A stretch of DNA of 47,135 bases from Acetobacteraceae bacterium (lineage in GTDB: Bacteria; Pseudomonadota; Alphaproteobacteria; Acetobacterales; Acetobacteraceae): the NCBI GenBank assembly GCA_003506895.1, contig DNXO01000042.1, positions 30,948 through 78,082 on the forward strand, given 5' to 3'. Positions 8,070-16,077 of the stretch are shown here, piece by piece. Numbering within the stretch: the first letter of the stretch is position 1; each line of letters opens with the position of its first letter. The translations under genes were made by a program, and so were the position numbers. The notes below the pieces were generated by a model. It saw only the letters and a list, made by a program, of their open reading frames with translations. It made no database searches and was not told where the DNA came from.

Positions 8070-10034
8070 ATGCAATCGACTGGACCGGATTTGACCGAAT
8101 CAACTACCGCACCGCTGGATAATACCGACCCGGATCAACGCGTCGCTGACGCGACGGTCACGGACACGACCGGCGCGGACAAAACTGGCACGGCCGAAAC
8201 AGGCGCGGAGACTACTGGGGTGGAAAACGCCGCCGCTACGCCCGAATTGGTATCGGAACCGGCGTTGGAGCCGACCACCGAATCCGTGGCCGAAGCCACG
8301 CCTGAAACGGTGCCGGAAGCGGTTGTCGAAGCGGCCGTTACACGGGAACCGGTGTTCGACTTTTCCACGGCCCCCGAACCGGTGCCGGTTGAACCCGAAT
8401 ACGACCAGCCCTCCCTGATCCCGATCGCCGAGGGGCCGCCGCCCGAAGCGGCGCGTACGGTGTTCTCCGACCTTGGGTTGTCGGAGGAGGTACTGCGCGC
8501 GATCGACGACATGGGTTATCGCCACCCCACGCCGATCCAGGAACAGGCCATCCCCTACGTCCTGATGGGCCGCGACGTCATGGGCACCGCCCAGACCGGC
8601 ACCGGCAAGACCGCCAGTTTCACGCTGCCGATGATGGACATCCTGTCCGGCTCCCGCGCCCGCGCCCGCATGCCCCGCAGCCTGATCCTGGAACCAACGC
8701 GTGAGCTGGCCTTGCAGGTCGCCGAGAACTTCATCCAGTACGGCAAGTATCTGAAGCTGACGCACGCGCTGATCATTGGCGGCGAAAGCATGTCGGATCA
8801 GAAGGACATCCTGAACCGCGGCGTGGACGTGCTGATCGCGACCCCCGGCCGGCTGCTGGACATGTTCGATCGCGGCAGCATCCTGCTGACCGACACGCGT
8901 CTGCTGGTGATCGACGAAGCCGACCGCATGTTGGACATGGGCTTCATCCCCGATGTCGAACGCATCGTGTCGATGCTGCCCGCCACGCGGCAAACCCTGT
9001 TCTTCTCCGCGACGATGGGGCCGGAAATCCGCCGCCTGGTCAACGCCTTCCTGACCAACTCCAAGGAAATCGCGGTGTCCCGCGCCGCCTCGGTCGCGAC
9101 GACAATCACCGAGGGTCTGGCCCTGGTGGCCGAACACGACAAGCGGGAGGCTTTGCGCCGCCTGATCCGCAGCCAGAACGTGCAGAACGCACTGATCTTC
9201 TGCAATCGCAAGCGTGACGTCGATATTCTGCATAAGTCGCTGACGAAGCATAACTTCGACGCCGGCGCCCTGCACGGCGACCTGGCACAGACCGTGCGCT
9301 TCGCGACGCTGGAGAAGTTCAAGGCGAACGAGCTTCGCCTGCTGGTGTGCAGCGATGTCGCCGCGCGCGGCATCGACATCGGCGGCCTGTCGCACGTGTT
9401 CAACTTCGACGTGCCGATCCATGCGGAAGACTACGTCCATCGCATCGGCCGCACCGGTCGGGCCGGACTGGAAGGCAAGGCGTTCACCATCGCCTCGCCG
9501 GAAGACCGCTATGCGGTGGAGCAGATCGAGAAACTGATCAACCACCCGATCCCCCCGGTTATCGTCGAAGGCCTCGACCCGGTGGATTGGGCGGAAAAAG
9601 GTGCGCGGAAGCGGCGCGGCCGGACCACCGCCGAACCCAAGAAGCCCACCGAACGCAAGCCGCGCGAGCCAAAGGAAAAGACCGAAGCGCCGCGCGCCGA
9701 ACGCACCCGTACGGCACGAGCCCGTCCGGAACGTGCGCCGCAGCCCGAACTGCCGGTGGTCGTCGAGGAACAGGCCCCCGTTCGGCGTGAGGATACCCGC
9801 CGTTCGGAAGCACGGCGTCCGGAACACCGGCGCGATGAACCAAGGCGCGAAGAATCCAGACGGGATGAACCCCGGCGGGATGAACCAAGGCGCGATGAGT
9901 TCCGCCGCGAACGCTACCGTCGTGAGGACGACCTCGGCCCGGCCGTGCTCGGCTTCGGCGACGAAGTACCCGCCTTTATGTTTCTTCGCGCTCGGTCATC
10001 CAATCCGACCGAGACCAGAGAGGCCGACGTATGA
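8070..10034 (+). CDS. DEAD-box ATP-dependent RNA helicase with long N- and C-terminal extensions
   Basis: A protein of 654 residues with the complete DEAD-box core: Q motif GYRHPTPIQEQ (about 149), motif I AQTGTGKT (about 174), PTRELALQV, TPGRLLDM, DEAD (about 281), SAT, RGIDIG and HRIGRTGR (about 457). It unwinds short RNA duplexes in the cytoplasm, in ribosome assembly or RNA decay; the family resembles RhlE. About 130 residues before the core are acidic and rich in Thr, Ala and Glu, with near-repeats such as TTGAD and TTGVE. After about residue 505 the tail is Arg/Lys/Pro/Glu-rich and includes six RRDEP-like repeats. No clear ribosome binding site precedes the chosen ATG, but no later in-frame ATG comes before the core. 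The stop overlaps the next start (ATGA). Confidence 0.9.
   Translation: MQSTGPDLTESTTAPLDNTDPDQRVADATVTDTTGADKTGTAETGAETTGVENAAATPELVSEPALEPTTESVAEATPETVPEAVVEAAVTREPVFDFSTAPEPVPVEPEYDQPSLIPIAEGPPPEAARTVFSDLGLSEEVLRAIDDMGYRHPTPIQEQAIPYVLMGRDVMGTAQTGTGKTASFTLPMMDILSGSRARARMPRSLILEPTRELALQVAENFIQYGKYLKLTHALIIGGESMSDQKDILNRGVDVLIATPGRLLDMFDRGSILLTDTRLLVIDEADRMLDMGFIPDVERIVSMLPATRQTLFFSATMGPEIRRLVNAFLTNSKEIAVSRAASVATTITEGLALVAEHDKREALRRLIRSQNVQNALIFCNRKRDVDILHKSLTKHNFDAGALHGDLAQTVRFATLEKFKANELRLLVCSDVAARGIDIGGLSHVFNFDVPIHAEDYVHRIGRTGRAGLEGKAFTIASPEDRYAVEQIEKLINHPIPPVIVEGLDPVDWAEKGARKRRGRTTAEPKKPTERKPREPKEKTEAPRAERTRTARARPERAPQPELPVVVEEQAPVRREDTRRSEARRPEHRRDEPRREESRRDEPRRDEPRRDEFRRERYRREDDLGPAVLGFGDEVPAFMFLRARSSNPTETREADV
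9828..9917 (+). repeat. Tandem 15-bp coding repeat (RRDEP units) in the helicase tail
   Basis: Six consecutive 15-bp units encode RRDEP, RREES, RRDEP, RRDEP, RRDEF and RRERY, followed by a partial RRED. The units are similar at DNA level (CGGCGGGATGAACC-like), so copy number may vary by slippage. Arg-rich tails in DEAD-box proteins usually bind RNA. Confidence 0.85.
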
Positions 10035-11230
10035 ACGACTCCCCTTCCCGCCCCGCCAATCATTTCAAGCCTTTCGCATGGGATGATGCCCTGCGTCTGG
10101 ATACCGCGCTGAGCGAAGACGAACGCGCCATCCGCGATGCCGCGCATGCCTTCTGCCAGGAGAAGCTGTTTCCGCGCGTTCTGATGGCGAACCGGCAGGA
10201 AAAATTCGACCGCGAAATCATGAACGAGTTCGGGGAAATGGGCTTCCTCGGCGCGACGCTGGAAGGCTACGGCTGCGCGGGCGTCAACTACGTCAGCTAT
10301 GGCCTGATCTCCCGCGAAGTCGAACGCGTCGATTCCGGCTATCGTTCGGCGTTTTCGGTGCAGTCCTCGCTGGTGATGTATCCGATCTACGCCTTCGGGT
10401 CCGAGGATCAGCGCCAGAAATATCTGCCCAAGCTGCGCAGCGGTGAATTCGTCGGCTGCTTCGGTTTGACCGAACCGGACGCCGGCTCCGACCCGGCGTC
10501 AATGCGGACACGGGCGAAGAAGGTCGATGGCGGCTTCCTGCTGAACGGGTCGAAGACCTGGATCACCAACGCGCCGATCGCCGATGTGCTGGTGGTGTGG
10601 GCGAAGGACGATGCCGGGGATATCCGCGGCTACATCCTGGAACGCGGCATGGTCGGCCTGACGCAGCCGAAGATCGAGGGCAAGTTCTCACTGCGCGCCT
10701 CGGTCACCGGCATGATCATGATGCAGGACGTGTTCGTCCCGGACGAAAACCAGTTGCCGGACGTCAAAGGCCTGCGCGGCCCATTCTCCTGCCTCAACAA
10801 CGCCCGCTACGGCATCGCCTGGGGCGCGTTGGGTGCGGCGGAATTCTGTTGGCACGCGGCTCGGGATTACACCCTGCAACGCATGATGTTCGGCCGTCCG
10901 CTGGCGGCGACGCAGCTCATTCAGAAGAAGCTGGCCGACATGCAGACCGAAATCACGCTCGGCCTTCACGCCGTGCTGCGCCTGGGTCGCCTGATCGACG
11001 AGCACAACGCCTCGCCGGAGATGATCAGCCTGCTGAAACGCAACAACTGCGGAAAAGCGCTGGATATCGCCCGCGTTGCCCGAGACATGCACGGCGGCAA
11101 CGGGATCGTGGACGAGTACCACGTCATCCGCCACGTGATGAACCTGGAGACGGTGAACACGTATGAGGGCACGCATGATGTGCATGCGCTGATCCTCGGC
11201 CGCGCACAGACCGGAATTTCAGCCTTCTGA
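10031..11230 (+). CDS. gcdH: Glutaryl-CoA dehydrogenase (acyl-CoA dehydrogenase family)
   Basis: A FAD enzyme of 399 residues that oxidises and decarboxylates glutaryl-CoA to crotonyl-CoA in lysine, tryptophan and aromatic degradation. The C-terminal NTYEGTHDVHALILGRAQTG carries the catalytic Glu (Glu379) in the exact GCDH context. RSAFSVQSSLVMYPI and GCFGLTEPDAGSDP (FAD/substrate binding) are also typical of glutaryl-CoA rather than general acyl-CoA dehydrogenases. It begins inside the helicase stop codon (ATGA), so the two genes are translationally coupled although their roles appear unrelated. The 3' end overlaps the convergent flavoprotein gene by 12 bp. Confidence 0.94.
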   Translation: MNDSPSRPANHFKPFAWDDALRLDTALSEDERAIRDAAHAFCQEKLFPRVLMANRQEKFDREIMNEFGEMGFLGATLEGYGCAGVNYVSYGLISREVERVDSGYRSAFSVQSSLVMYPIYAFGSEDQRQKYLPKLRSGEFVGCFGLTEPDAGSDPASMRTRAKKVDGGFLLNGSKTWITNAPIADVLVVWAKDDAGDIRGYILERGMVGLTQPKIEGKFSLRASVTGMIMMQDVFVPDENQLPDVKGLRGPFSCLNNARYGIAWGALGAAEFCWHAARDYTLQRMMFGRPLAATQLIQKKLADMQTEITLGLHAVLRLGRLIDEHNASPEMISLLKRNNCGKALDIARVARDMHGGNGIVDEYHVIRHVMNLETVNTYEGTHDVHALILGRAQTGISAF

Positions 11231-12904
11231 GGCTATCGAGCCCGCCGCATGGCGGGCCGCCAGATAGCCGAAGGTCAGTGCCGGACCCAGCGTGATGCCG
11301 GGTCCGGGATAGGCCCCGTTCATCACCGAACTCATGTCGTTGCCGCAGGCATACAACCCCGCCACCGGGACGCCGTCCGCGCCCAGGACACGGGCACAGG
11401 CATCGGTCAGCAGCCCGGTCGCCGTGCCCAGATCGGCCGGAAACACCGCGACGGCATAGAACGGCGATTGCACGATCGGCGCCACGCACGGGTTGGGCTT
11501 GTTCTCGGCATCGCCCAGATGGCGCTGGTAGCTGTTCGCGCCGCGCCCGAACATCGGGTCTAGTCCGTCCGTCGCGCCGAGGTTGTACTCCTCGACCGTC
11601 GCCGTCAGGACACCGGGGTTGACCCCAATGCGTTCCGCGAGGCCGCGAAGCGTCGGGGCTGTCAGCAGATAGCCGCTTGCAATATCCTGGCGCAGCGACA
11701 TCCGGAACGGTTTGACCCGGCCGAGGCCGTAGTACCAAAGGAAGTGCCGGTCGCACAACAGATAGGCTGGCCCGGCCCCGGCGTTGTCGTTTCGCAACAT
11801 CGCCAGAACAAACTCGTGGTAGGACACCGCCTCGTTGACGAAGCGCCGGCCGGTCCTGTCCACCGCGATCAGTCCCGGTTTGGCGCGATCCGTCACCGTA
11901 TGCGGAAAGACCCCTTGCGTCCCGTCCGGTCGTTGAAAGCGCGATGCAGGAACCCAAAACGCGCCGTTCAGCTCCGTCGGCCCCATCTGGCCGCCTGCCT
12001 CCATACCCAACCGAGAACCGTCGCCGGCACCGGCCGGGGCCGTGGCGGACAACGCCCCGGCGCTGGCGGGCAGGAACCGCGCCCGAAGCCCCGGGTCGTG
12101 TGAAAAGCCGCCGGTTGACAGAATAACGCCTCGCCGTGCTGCCACCCGGCGCCCGTCGGCCAGCTCGATGCCGGAAACGCGGTCCCGGTCGAACGTCAAA
12201 CCAGTAATCTCTACCCCGGTGCGGATCTCCACCCCCTTCTGGATCAGCGCCAGAAGCAGGCGCCCGGCAAGTGCGTTACCCAGATACAGCGTGGTGCCGC
12301 GCGGCGCCCGCAGCCGCTGCCAGGCGTAGTCCGCAACCAGCCGCGCAACCCGCAAGGTGGACCGAACCGAGCGTCCCACGCGACGGAAATGGGCCAAGTC
12401 GGGGCGGCTGACCATCATGCCGCCGAACAGGGTGAACTCCGGTAGCGGCGGGCGCAGCAGCTTGAAATCGCGTCCGAGCTGCGTGGCATCGAAGGGCCGC
12501 GGCTCCAGCACCCGGCCGCCATCCGTGGCACCCGGCAGGTCGGGATAGTAATCGGGATAACGGCGGACAGGCGTCAGTTGCACCGGCGTGTGTTCGGCCA
12601 GATAAGCGATTGCCTCGTCGGCGTGATCCAGGAAGGCGGTCTGCCGCGGCGTATCGAAACCGCCAGGAACCGTCTGCCCCAGGTAACGCCGGGCGGCGTC
12701 CAGTGTGTCCGGCTGGCCTGCTTCGGCGGTCAGGCGATTGGCCGGAACCCAGACCATTCCGCCGGACCACGCTGTGGTGCCGCCAACCTGAGGCGTCTTT
12801 TCCAGCAGCAGCACGCGCAGACCCTCGGCGGCGCCGACGGAAGCCGCGGTCATTCCGGCGGCCCCGGCCCCAACAACGATCAGGTCGTAGGCAGCATCAG
12901 TCAT
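11219..12904 (-). CDS. FAD-dependent oxidoreductase, fumarate reductase / 3-ketosteroid dehydrogenase-like
   Basis: A flavoprotein of 561 residues of the FAD_binding_2 family. The Rossmann motif DLIVVGAGAAGMTAA starts at residue 7, followed by LLLEKTPQVGGTTAWSGG, the usual FAD loop. A second FAD motif near the end reads GLYACGNDMSSVMNGAYPGP, typical of the 3-ketosteroid-delta1-dehydrogenase branch. Such enzymes use the flavin to desaturate or reduce ring or dicarboxylic substrates; the substrate here cannot be told. The start codon overlaps the end of the upstream cupin gene by 8 nt, so both are made from one mRNA. No steroid genes lie nearby. Confidence 0.85.
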   Translation of the reverse strand: MTDAAYDLIVVGAGAAGMTAASVGAAEGLRVLLLEKTPQVGGTTAWSGGMVWVPANRLTAEAGQPDTLDAARRYLGQTVPGGFDTPRQTAFLDHADEAIAYLAEHTPVQLTPVRRYPDYYPDLPGATDGGRVLEPRPFDATQLGRDFKLLRPPLPEFTLFGGMMVSRPDLAHFRRVGRSVRSTLRVARLVADYAWQRLRAPRGTTLYLGNALAGRLLLALIQKGVEIRTGVEITGLTFDRDRVSGIELADGRRVAARRGVILSTGGFSHDPGLRARFLPASAGALSATAPAGAGDGSRLGMEAGGQMGPTELNGAFWVPASRFQRPDGTQGVFPHTVTDRAKPGLIAVDRTGRRFVNEAVSYHEFVLAMLRNDNAGAGPAYLLCDRHFLWYYGLGRVKPFRMSLRQDIASGYLLTAPTLRGLAERIGVNPGVLTATVEEYNLGATDGLDPMFGRGANSYQRHLGDAENKPNPCVAPIVQSPFYAVAVFPADLGTATGLLTDACARVLGADGVPVAGLYACGNDMSSVMNGAYPGPGITLGPALTFGYLAARHAAGSIASEG

Positions 12905-13262
12905 CGGTCGGCGGCGTGGTGATCACGAAGAACACCAGGTCTTGCAGGCCGGTATTGTAGATCGCGTGCTCCACACCGGGCGGAAGATGGATACAGTCGT
13001 GCCGACGCACCACCACGCGCTCACCGTCTATTTCCATCAGGCCCTCGCCCTCCAGCACATGGTAGATCTGTTCCTGCACCTTGTGCTTGTGCGGCGCCAC
13101 ATAGCCCTTCGGCTGGTACGACGAGATGCGGTGGTCGAACAGCGCCGTGTTCGCCGTCTCAGGGGTCACCAGCATCTTGGAATGCGCGTCGTAATGCGCC
13201 GGCGGGGTTTCCCACATCACCTCGACGATATTGCGAATAGTGGCGCCGTTTCGATTGAACAT
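12897..13262 (-). CDS. Small cupin-domain protein
   Basis: A single-domain cupin of 121 residues. The first cupin motif reads GYVAPHKHKVQEQIYHVLEG (two His and one Glu as metal ligands) and the second is HLPPGVEHAIYN, with the fourth His. Such proteins are small metal-dependent dioxygenases, isomerases or sensors. The ATG at 13262 was chosen because a strong AAGGAGGAA site lies just upstream; the longer reading frame would run through the divergent promoter. It is the first gene of a two-gene minus-strand operon with the flavoprotein. Function is unknown, but its position suggests a step in the same pathway. Confidence 0.85.
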   Translation of the reverse strand: MFNRNGATIRNIVEVMWETPPAHYDAHSKMLVTPETANTALFDHRISSYQPKGYVAPHKHKVQEQIYHVLEGEGLMEIDGERVVVRRHDCIHLPPGVEHAIYNTGLQDLVFFVITTPPTDD

Positions 13263-13342
13263 GGTTCCTCCTTGGGCCGTTGTTTCCGCCGCGCCAGCTA
13301 TTCCCTGTGTCCCATCAGAGCTGGGATTGCGTGATCGCGTTA

Positions 13343-13370
13343 TTTCGTTATACGGTACGGCGTTACGAAA
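13343..13370. promoter_or_regulatory. 28-bp imperfect palindrome, candidate IclR operator
   Basis: The site is centred on GTAC and has outer arms TTTCGT (13343-13348) and ACGAAA (13365-13370). Ten of fourteen positions pair. It lies between the divergent cupin and IclR genes, 20 bp ahead of the iclR start, where an autoregulating IclR protein would bind and control both directions. Confidence 0.6.
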
Positions 13371-13389
13371 ACAAGGCCTCCGTTCCGGT

Positions 13390-14199
13390 ATGCGAAATGA
13401 AGACCCCAAACCGCGAGACCCCTATCTGCTCGGTTCCCTCCGCAAGGGCCTGGAACTGCTGGATTGCTTCGCTCGGCAAGAGACATGGAGCCTCGCCGAA
13501 CTCGCGGCCGAGTTGGGGCAGACGAAGCCAACCGTGTTCCGGATTCTCCATACGATCGAGGAATTCGGATACCTCCACAAAGACCCGGTGACTGGCCGTT
13601 ATTCGCTGGCCATGCGGTTCCACACCCTGGGTTCCGCGGCCGTCCGGCATGAGCAGCTTCGCTGGCAGGCACTCCCGCCGCTACAGGATCTGGCCCGCGA
13701 AACGGGTGAAACGGTGCATGTGGGCATCCTGTACGATGGCGAGGCGATCTGCGTGCAGGCGGTGGACGGCACCCGCCTGATCCGCATGCATGCCTTCGTC
13801 GGCAAGCGCACACCCGCGCACGCATCCGCGCTGGGTAAGATATTGCTCGCGCACGTGCCGGACGCCGAATTGGATGCCTTCGTCAGCCGCGGGCTGTCGC
13901 GGTTCACCCCCTCGACGATCATCGAACCAGCGGCGTTGCGCGAGGCGCTGCACCAAATCCGAGCGAACGGATGGGGGATGGACGATGAGGAGATGGAGGT
14001 GGGGCTGCGCTGCCTGGGCGCACCGATCACCGACCACAGTGGCCGCCCCTGCGCCTGCGTCGCGGTTTCGGCCCCGGCCGCACGCATGGACCCTCAGCGG
14101 ATTGCCACGCTGACCCCGTTGATCAAAGCCACCGCCGCGCGAATCTCTCGCATGCTGGGTAGCCCGTCGATGAGCGACGGCACCTCGCGCGCGGCCTGA
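13390..14199 (+). CDS. IclR family transcriptional regulator
   Basis: A regulator of 269 residues. The N-terminal winged helix-turn-helix covers about residues 15-75 (GSLRKGLELLDCF, then LAELAAELGQTKPTVFRILHT) and the C-terminal IclR ligand domain about 90-255 (GETVHVGILYDGEAICVQAV, TPAHASALGKILLAH). It probably responds to a small acid that is a substrate or intermediate of the neighbouring genes. The ATG at 13390 (MRNEDPK) was preferred; an upstream in-frame ATG at 13231 lies inside the divergent cupin gene. The gene is divergent from the cupin operon and is followed 30 bp later by a ThDP enzyme. Confidence 0.9.
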   Translation: MRNEDPKPRDPYLLGSLRKGLELLDCFARQETWSLAELAAELGQTKPTVFRILHTIEEFGYLHKDPVTGRYSLAMRFHTLGSAAVRHEQLRWQALPPLQDLARETGETVHVGILYDGEAICVQAVDGTRLIRMHAFVGKRTPAHASALGKILLAHVPDAELDAFVSRGLSRFTPSTIIEPAALREALHQIRANGWGMDDEEMEVGLRCLGAPITDHSGRPCACVAVSAPAARMDPQRIATLTPLIKATAARISRMLGSPSMSDGTSRAA

Positions 14200-14229
14200 A
14201 TTCACAGACAACGATACCGAGGAAGCGAC

Positions 14230-16038
14230 ATGAACCAAAGTGAACGCGCACTGATGAACGGTGCGGATATCATCGTGGACTTTCTGGTCCGTCAGAAGGT
14301 GCCATACCTGTTCGGCCTGTGCGGCCACGGCAATGTCGGCTTTCTGGATGCCGCGTTCAAAGCGCAGGACCGAATCCGCACGATCTCGGTGCACCATGAA
14401 CAGACCGCCGGCCATATGGCGGACGCCTATTTCAAGGTCCGGCATGAGCCTGTGGCCACGTTCACGTCCTGCGGTCCCGGCTCCGCCAACCTGGTGATGG
14501 CCCTGGCCGCGGCGATGGCGGACAGTTCCGCGTTCTTCGCCATCACCGGCAACGTGCCGACCAGCCAGTTCAACCGCGGCCCGTTTCAGGAAACTGGCCG
14601 TTACTTCCAGGGCGATTTCCCCTCGGTCATCCGCCCGTACGTGAAGCGCAGCTACCAGCCGACCCGGGTGGATATGATGCCGCTGGCGGTACGTCAGGGA
14701 TGGGAACTGATGCTGTCAGGCCGGCCCGGCCCGGTGAACCTGGACGTGCCGCTGAATGTCTTCGTCGAGGAGGCAGAGGTCGTGCCCCCGCAAGCCTCGG
14801 CCCGGATCGTCAACAGCTCACCCGGCAATCCCGACTCGCTGACGGAGGCCCTGAAGGTGCTGCTGGCCGCCAAACGGCCGGTCATCATCGCCGGACAGGG
14901 CGTGCTGCTGGCGGAGGCAACCGCCGAACTCCAGGCGTTCGCCGAAGCAACCTCGATTCCCGTGGTCACCAGCCCGAACGGCAAGGGTTCGATCAACGAG
15001 CGCCACCGGCTGGCGTTCGGCTCGATCGGGCGCAACGGCACCTATGCCGCGAACGACGCGACCAAGAATGCCGACGTGATCCTGTCGCTTGGCTTCACCT
15101 TCGACGATCGCGCCACCAGCGCCTGGCTGGATGGCTACACCCTGTCGATCCCGCCGTCGCGGCTGATCCAGATCGACATCGACCCCAGCGAACTCGGCCG
15201 CAACTATCCGGCGGAATTCCCGATCCTGGGGTGCGCCCGCGCGAGCCTGAGGTTCTTGAACGGGTTGCTCCCTGGCGTGACCTCGGCCGCCTCCGGCGAA
15301 CGGGAGGCCTGGCTGGGCCGGCTGAATCACGGCCGCGAGGTGTGGCACCAGTTCCAAAGCGGCCTCGCGGCCTCCGACCAGATGCCGCTGCGGCCGGAGC
15401 GGATGATGCGCGCATTGTCGCGCGCCATCCCGGAGAACGCGGTTGTGGCCGCCGATGTCGGCGTTCACCACAACTGGATCATCCAGTTGTTCGACGCGCT
15501 GCGGCCCCGCCAGTTGATCCATTCCTGGGGCTTCGCCGCGATGGGGTTCGCCACGTCCGGCATCCTGGGCGCCAAACTGGCCGCGCCGGATCGCCCCTGT
15601 GTCGCCGTGGTCGGCGACGGATCGTTCCTGATGACCCCGCACGCCCTGGCGACGGCCGTGGAGTTCAATATCCCGGTGGTCTGGGTGGTATGGAACAACA
15701 ACGGCTACTGCTCGATCCGCGACATCCAGCACGGGATGTTCAGCGGCCGCGAACTGGCTACCAGCTTCCAAAAGGACCACGGCAACCGCGAGCTGTTCAG
15801 TGCCGATTTCGCCGCCCTCGCCCGATCCATGGGGGTCATGGCCCACACCGTCACCCATGCGGGTGAAGTCGAGGACGCCATCAAGACCGCGATCGCCGCC
15901 AACCGGCCCTACCTGATCGAGGTACCGGTCGAGCGGGAGATTCGCCCGATTGGCACGGGAAGCTGGGAACTGCCGCCCCTGCCGCAGCCCGAGCCCAACT
16001 TCCTCAAGGCGCTGGCGGCGGCCGGCCTGTCCCTGTAG
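14230..16038 (+). CDS. Thiamine-diphosphate-dependent enzyme, acetolactate synthase-like
   Basis: A protein of 602 residues with the three-domain layout of acetolactate synthase, glyoxylate carboligase and benzoylformate decarboxylase. The catalytic Glu57 is in HHEQTAGHMADAY; the central domain starts near residue 200 (AAKRPVIIAGQG); the ThDP/Mg motif starts with GDGSFLMTP at about 462 and ends with NNNGYCSIRD. It should decarboxylate a 2-oxo acid and either release an aldehyde or ligate it. The sequence does not match a well-characterised subgroup that I recognise, and no small regulatory subunit follows. GAGGAAG precedes the ATG. Its place next to iclR and a binding protein suggests a catabolic rather than a biosynthetic role. 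Confidence 0.88.
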   Translation: MNQSERALMNGADIIVDFLVRQKVPYLFGLCGHGNVGFLDAAFKAQDRIRTISVHHEQTAGHMADAYFKVRHEPVATFTSCGPGSANLVMALAAAMADSSAFFAITGNVPTSQFNRGPFQETGRYFQGDFPSVIRPYVKRSYQPTRVDMMPLAVRQGWELMLSGRPGPVNLDVPLNVFVEEAEVVPPQASARIVNSSPGNPDSLTEALKVLLAAKRPVIIAGQGVLLAEATAELQAFAEATSIPVVTSPNGKGSINERHRLAFGSIGRNGTYAANDATKNADVILSLGFTFDDRATSAWLDGYTLSIPPSRLIQIDIDPSELGRNYPAEFPILGCARASLRFLNGLLPGVTSAASGEREAWLGRLNHGREVWHQFQSGLAASDQMPLRPERMMRALSRAIPENAVVAADVGVHHNWIIQLFDALRPRQLIHSWGFAAMGFATSGILGAKLAAPDRPCVAVVGDGSFLMTPHALATAVEFNIPVVWVVWNNNGYCSIRDIQHGMFSGRELATSFQKDHGNRELFSADFAALARSMGVMAHTVTHAGEVEDAIKTAIAANRPYLIEVPVEREIRPIGTGSWELPPLPQPEPNFLKALAAAGLSL

Positions 16039-16077
16039 CCGCGATCCATTCGACACAAAACAAGAGGGGAAACAATC

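Noticed and set aside
8100..9827. Open frame of 575 codons opposite the DEAD-box helicase
   Set aside because: Antisense shadow of a well-supported gene, with low-complexity His/Asp/Arg composition.
9828..9917. Regular 15-bp repeats as a CRISPR array
   Set aside because: The repeats have no spacers and encode an in-frame protein tail.
11219..11230. Tail-to-tail overlap of gcdH and the flavoprotein as a regulatory antisense element
   Set aside because: A 12-bp overlap of convergent genes is common in compact genomes and shows no added structure.
13231..13389. Upstream start for the IclR regulator
   Set aside because: The extension would overlap the cupin start and the operator; the IclR family N-terminus begins near 13390.
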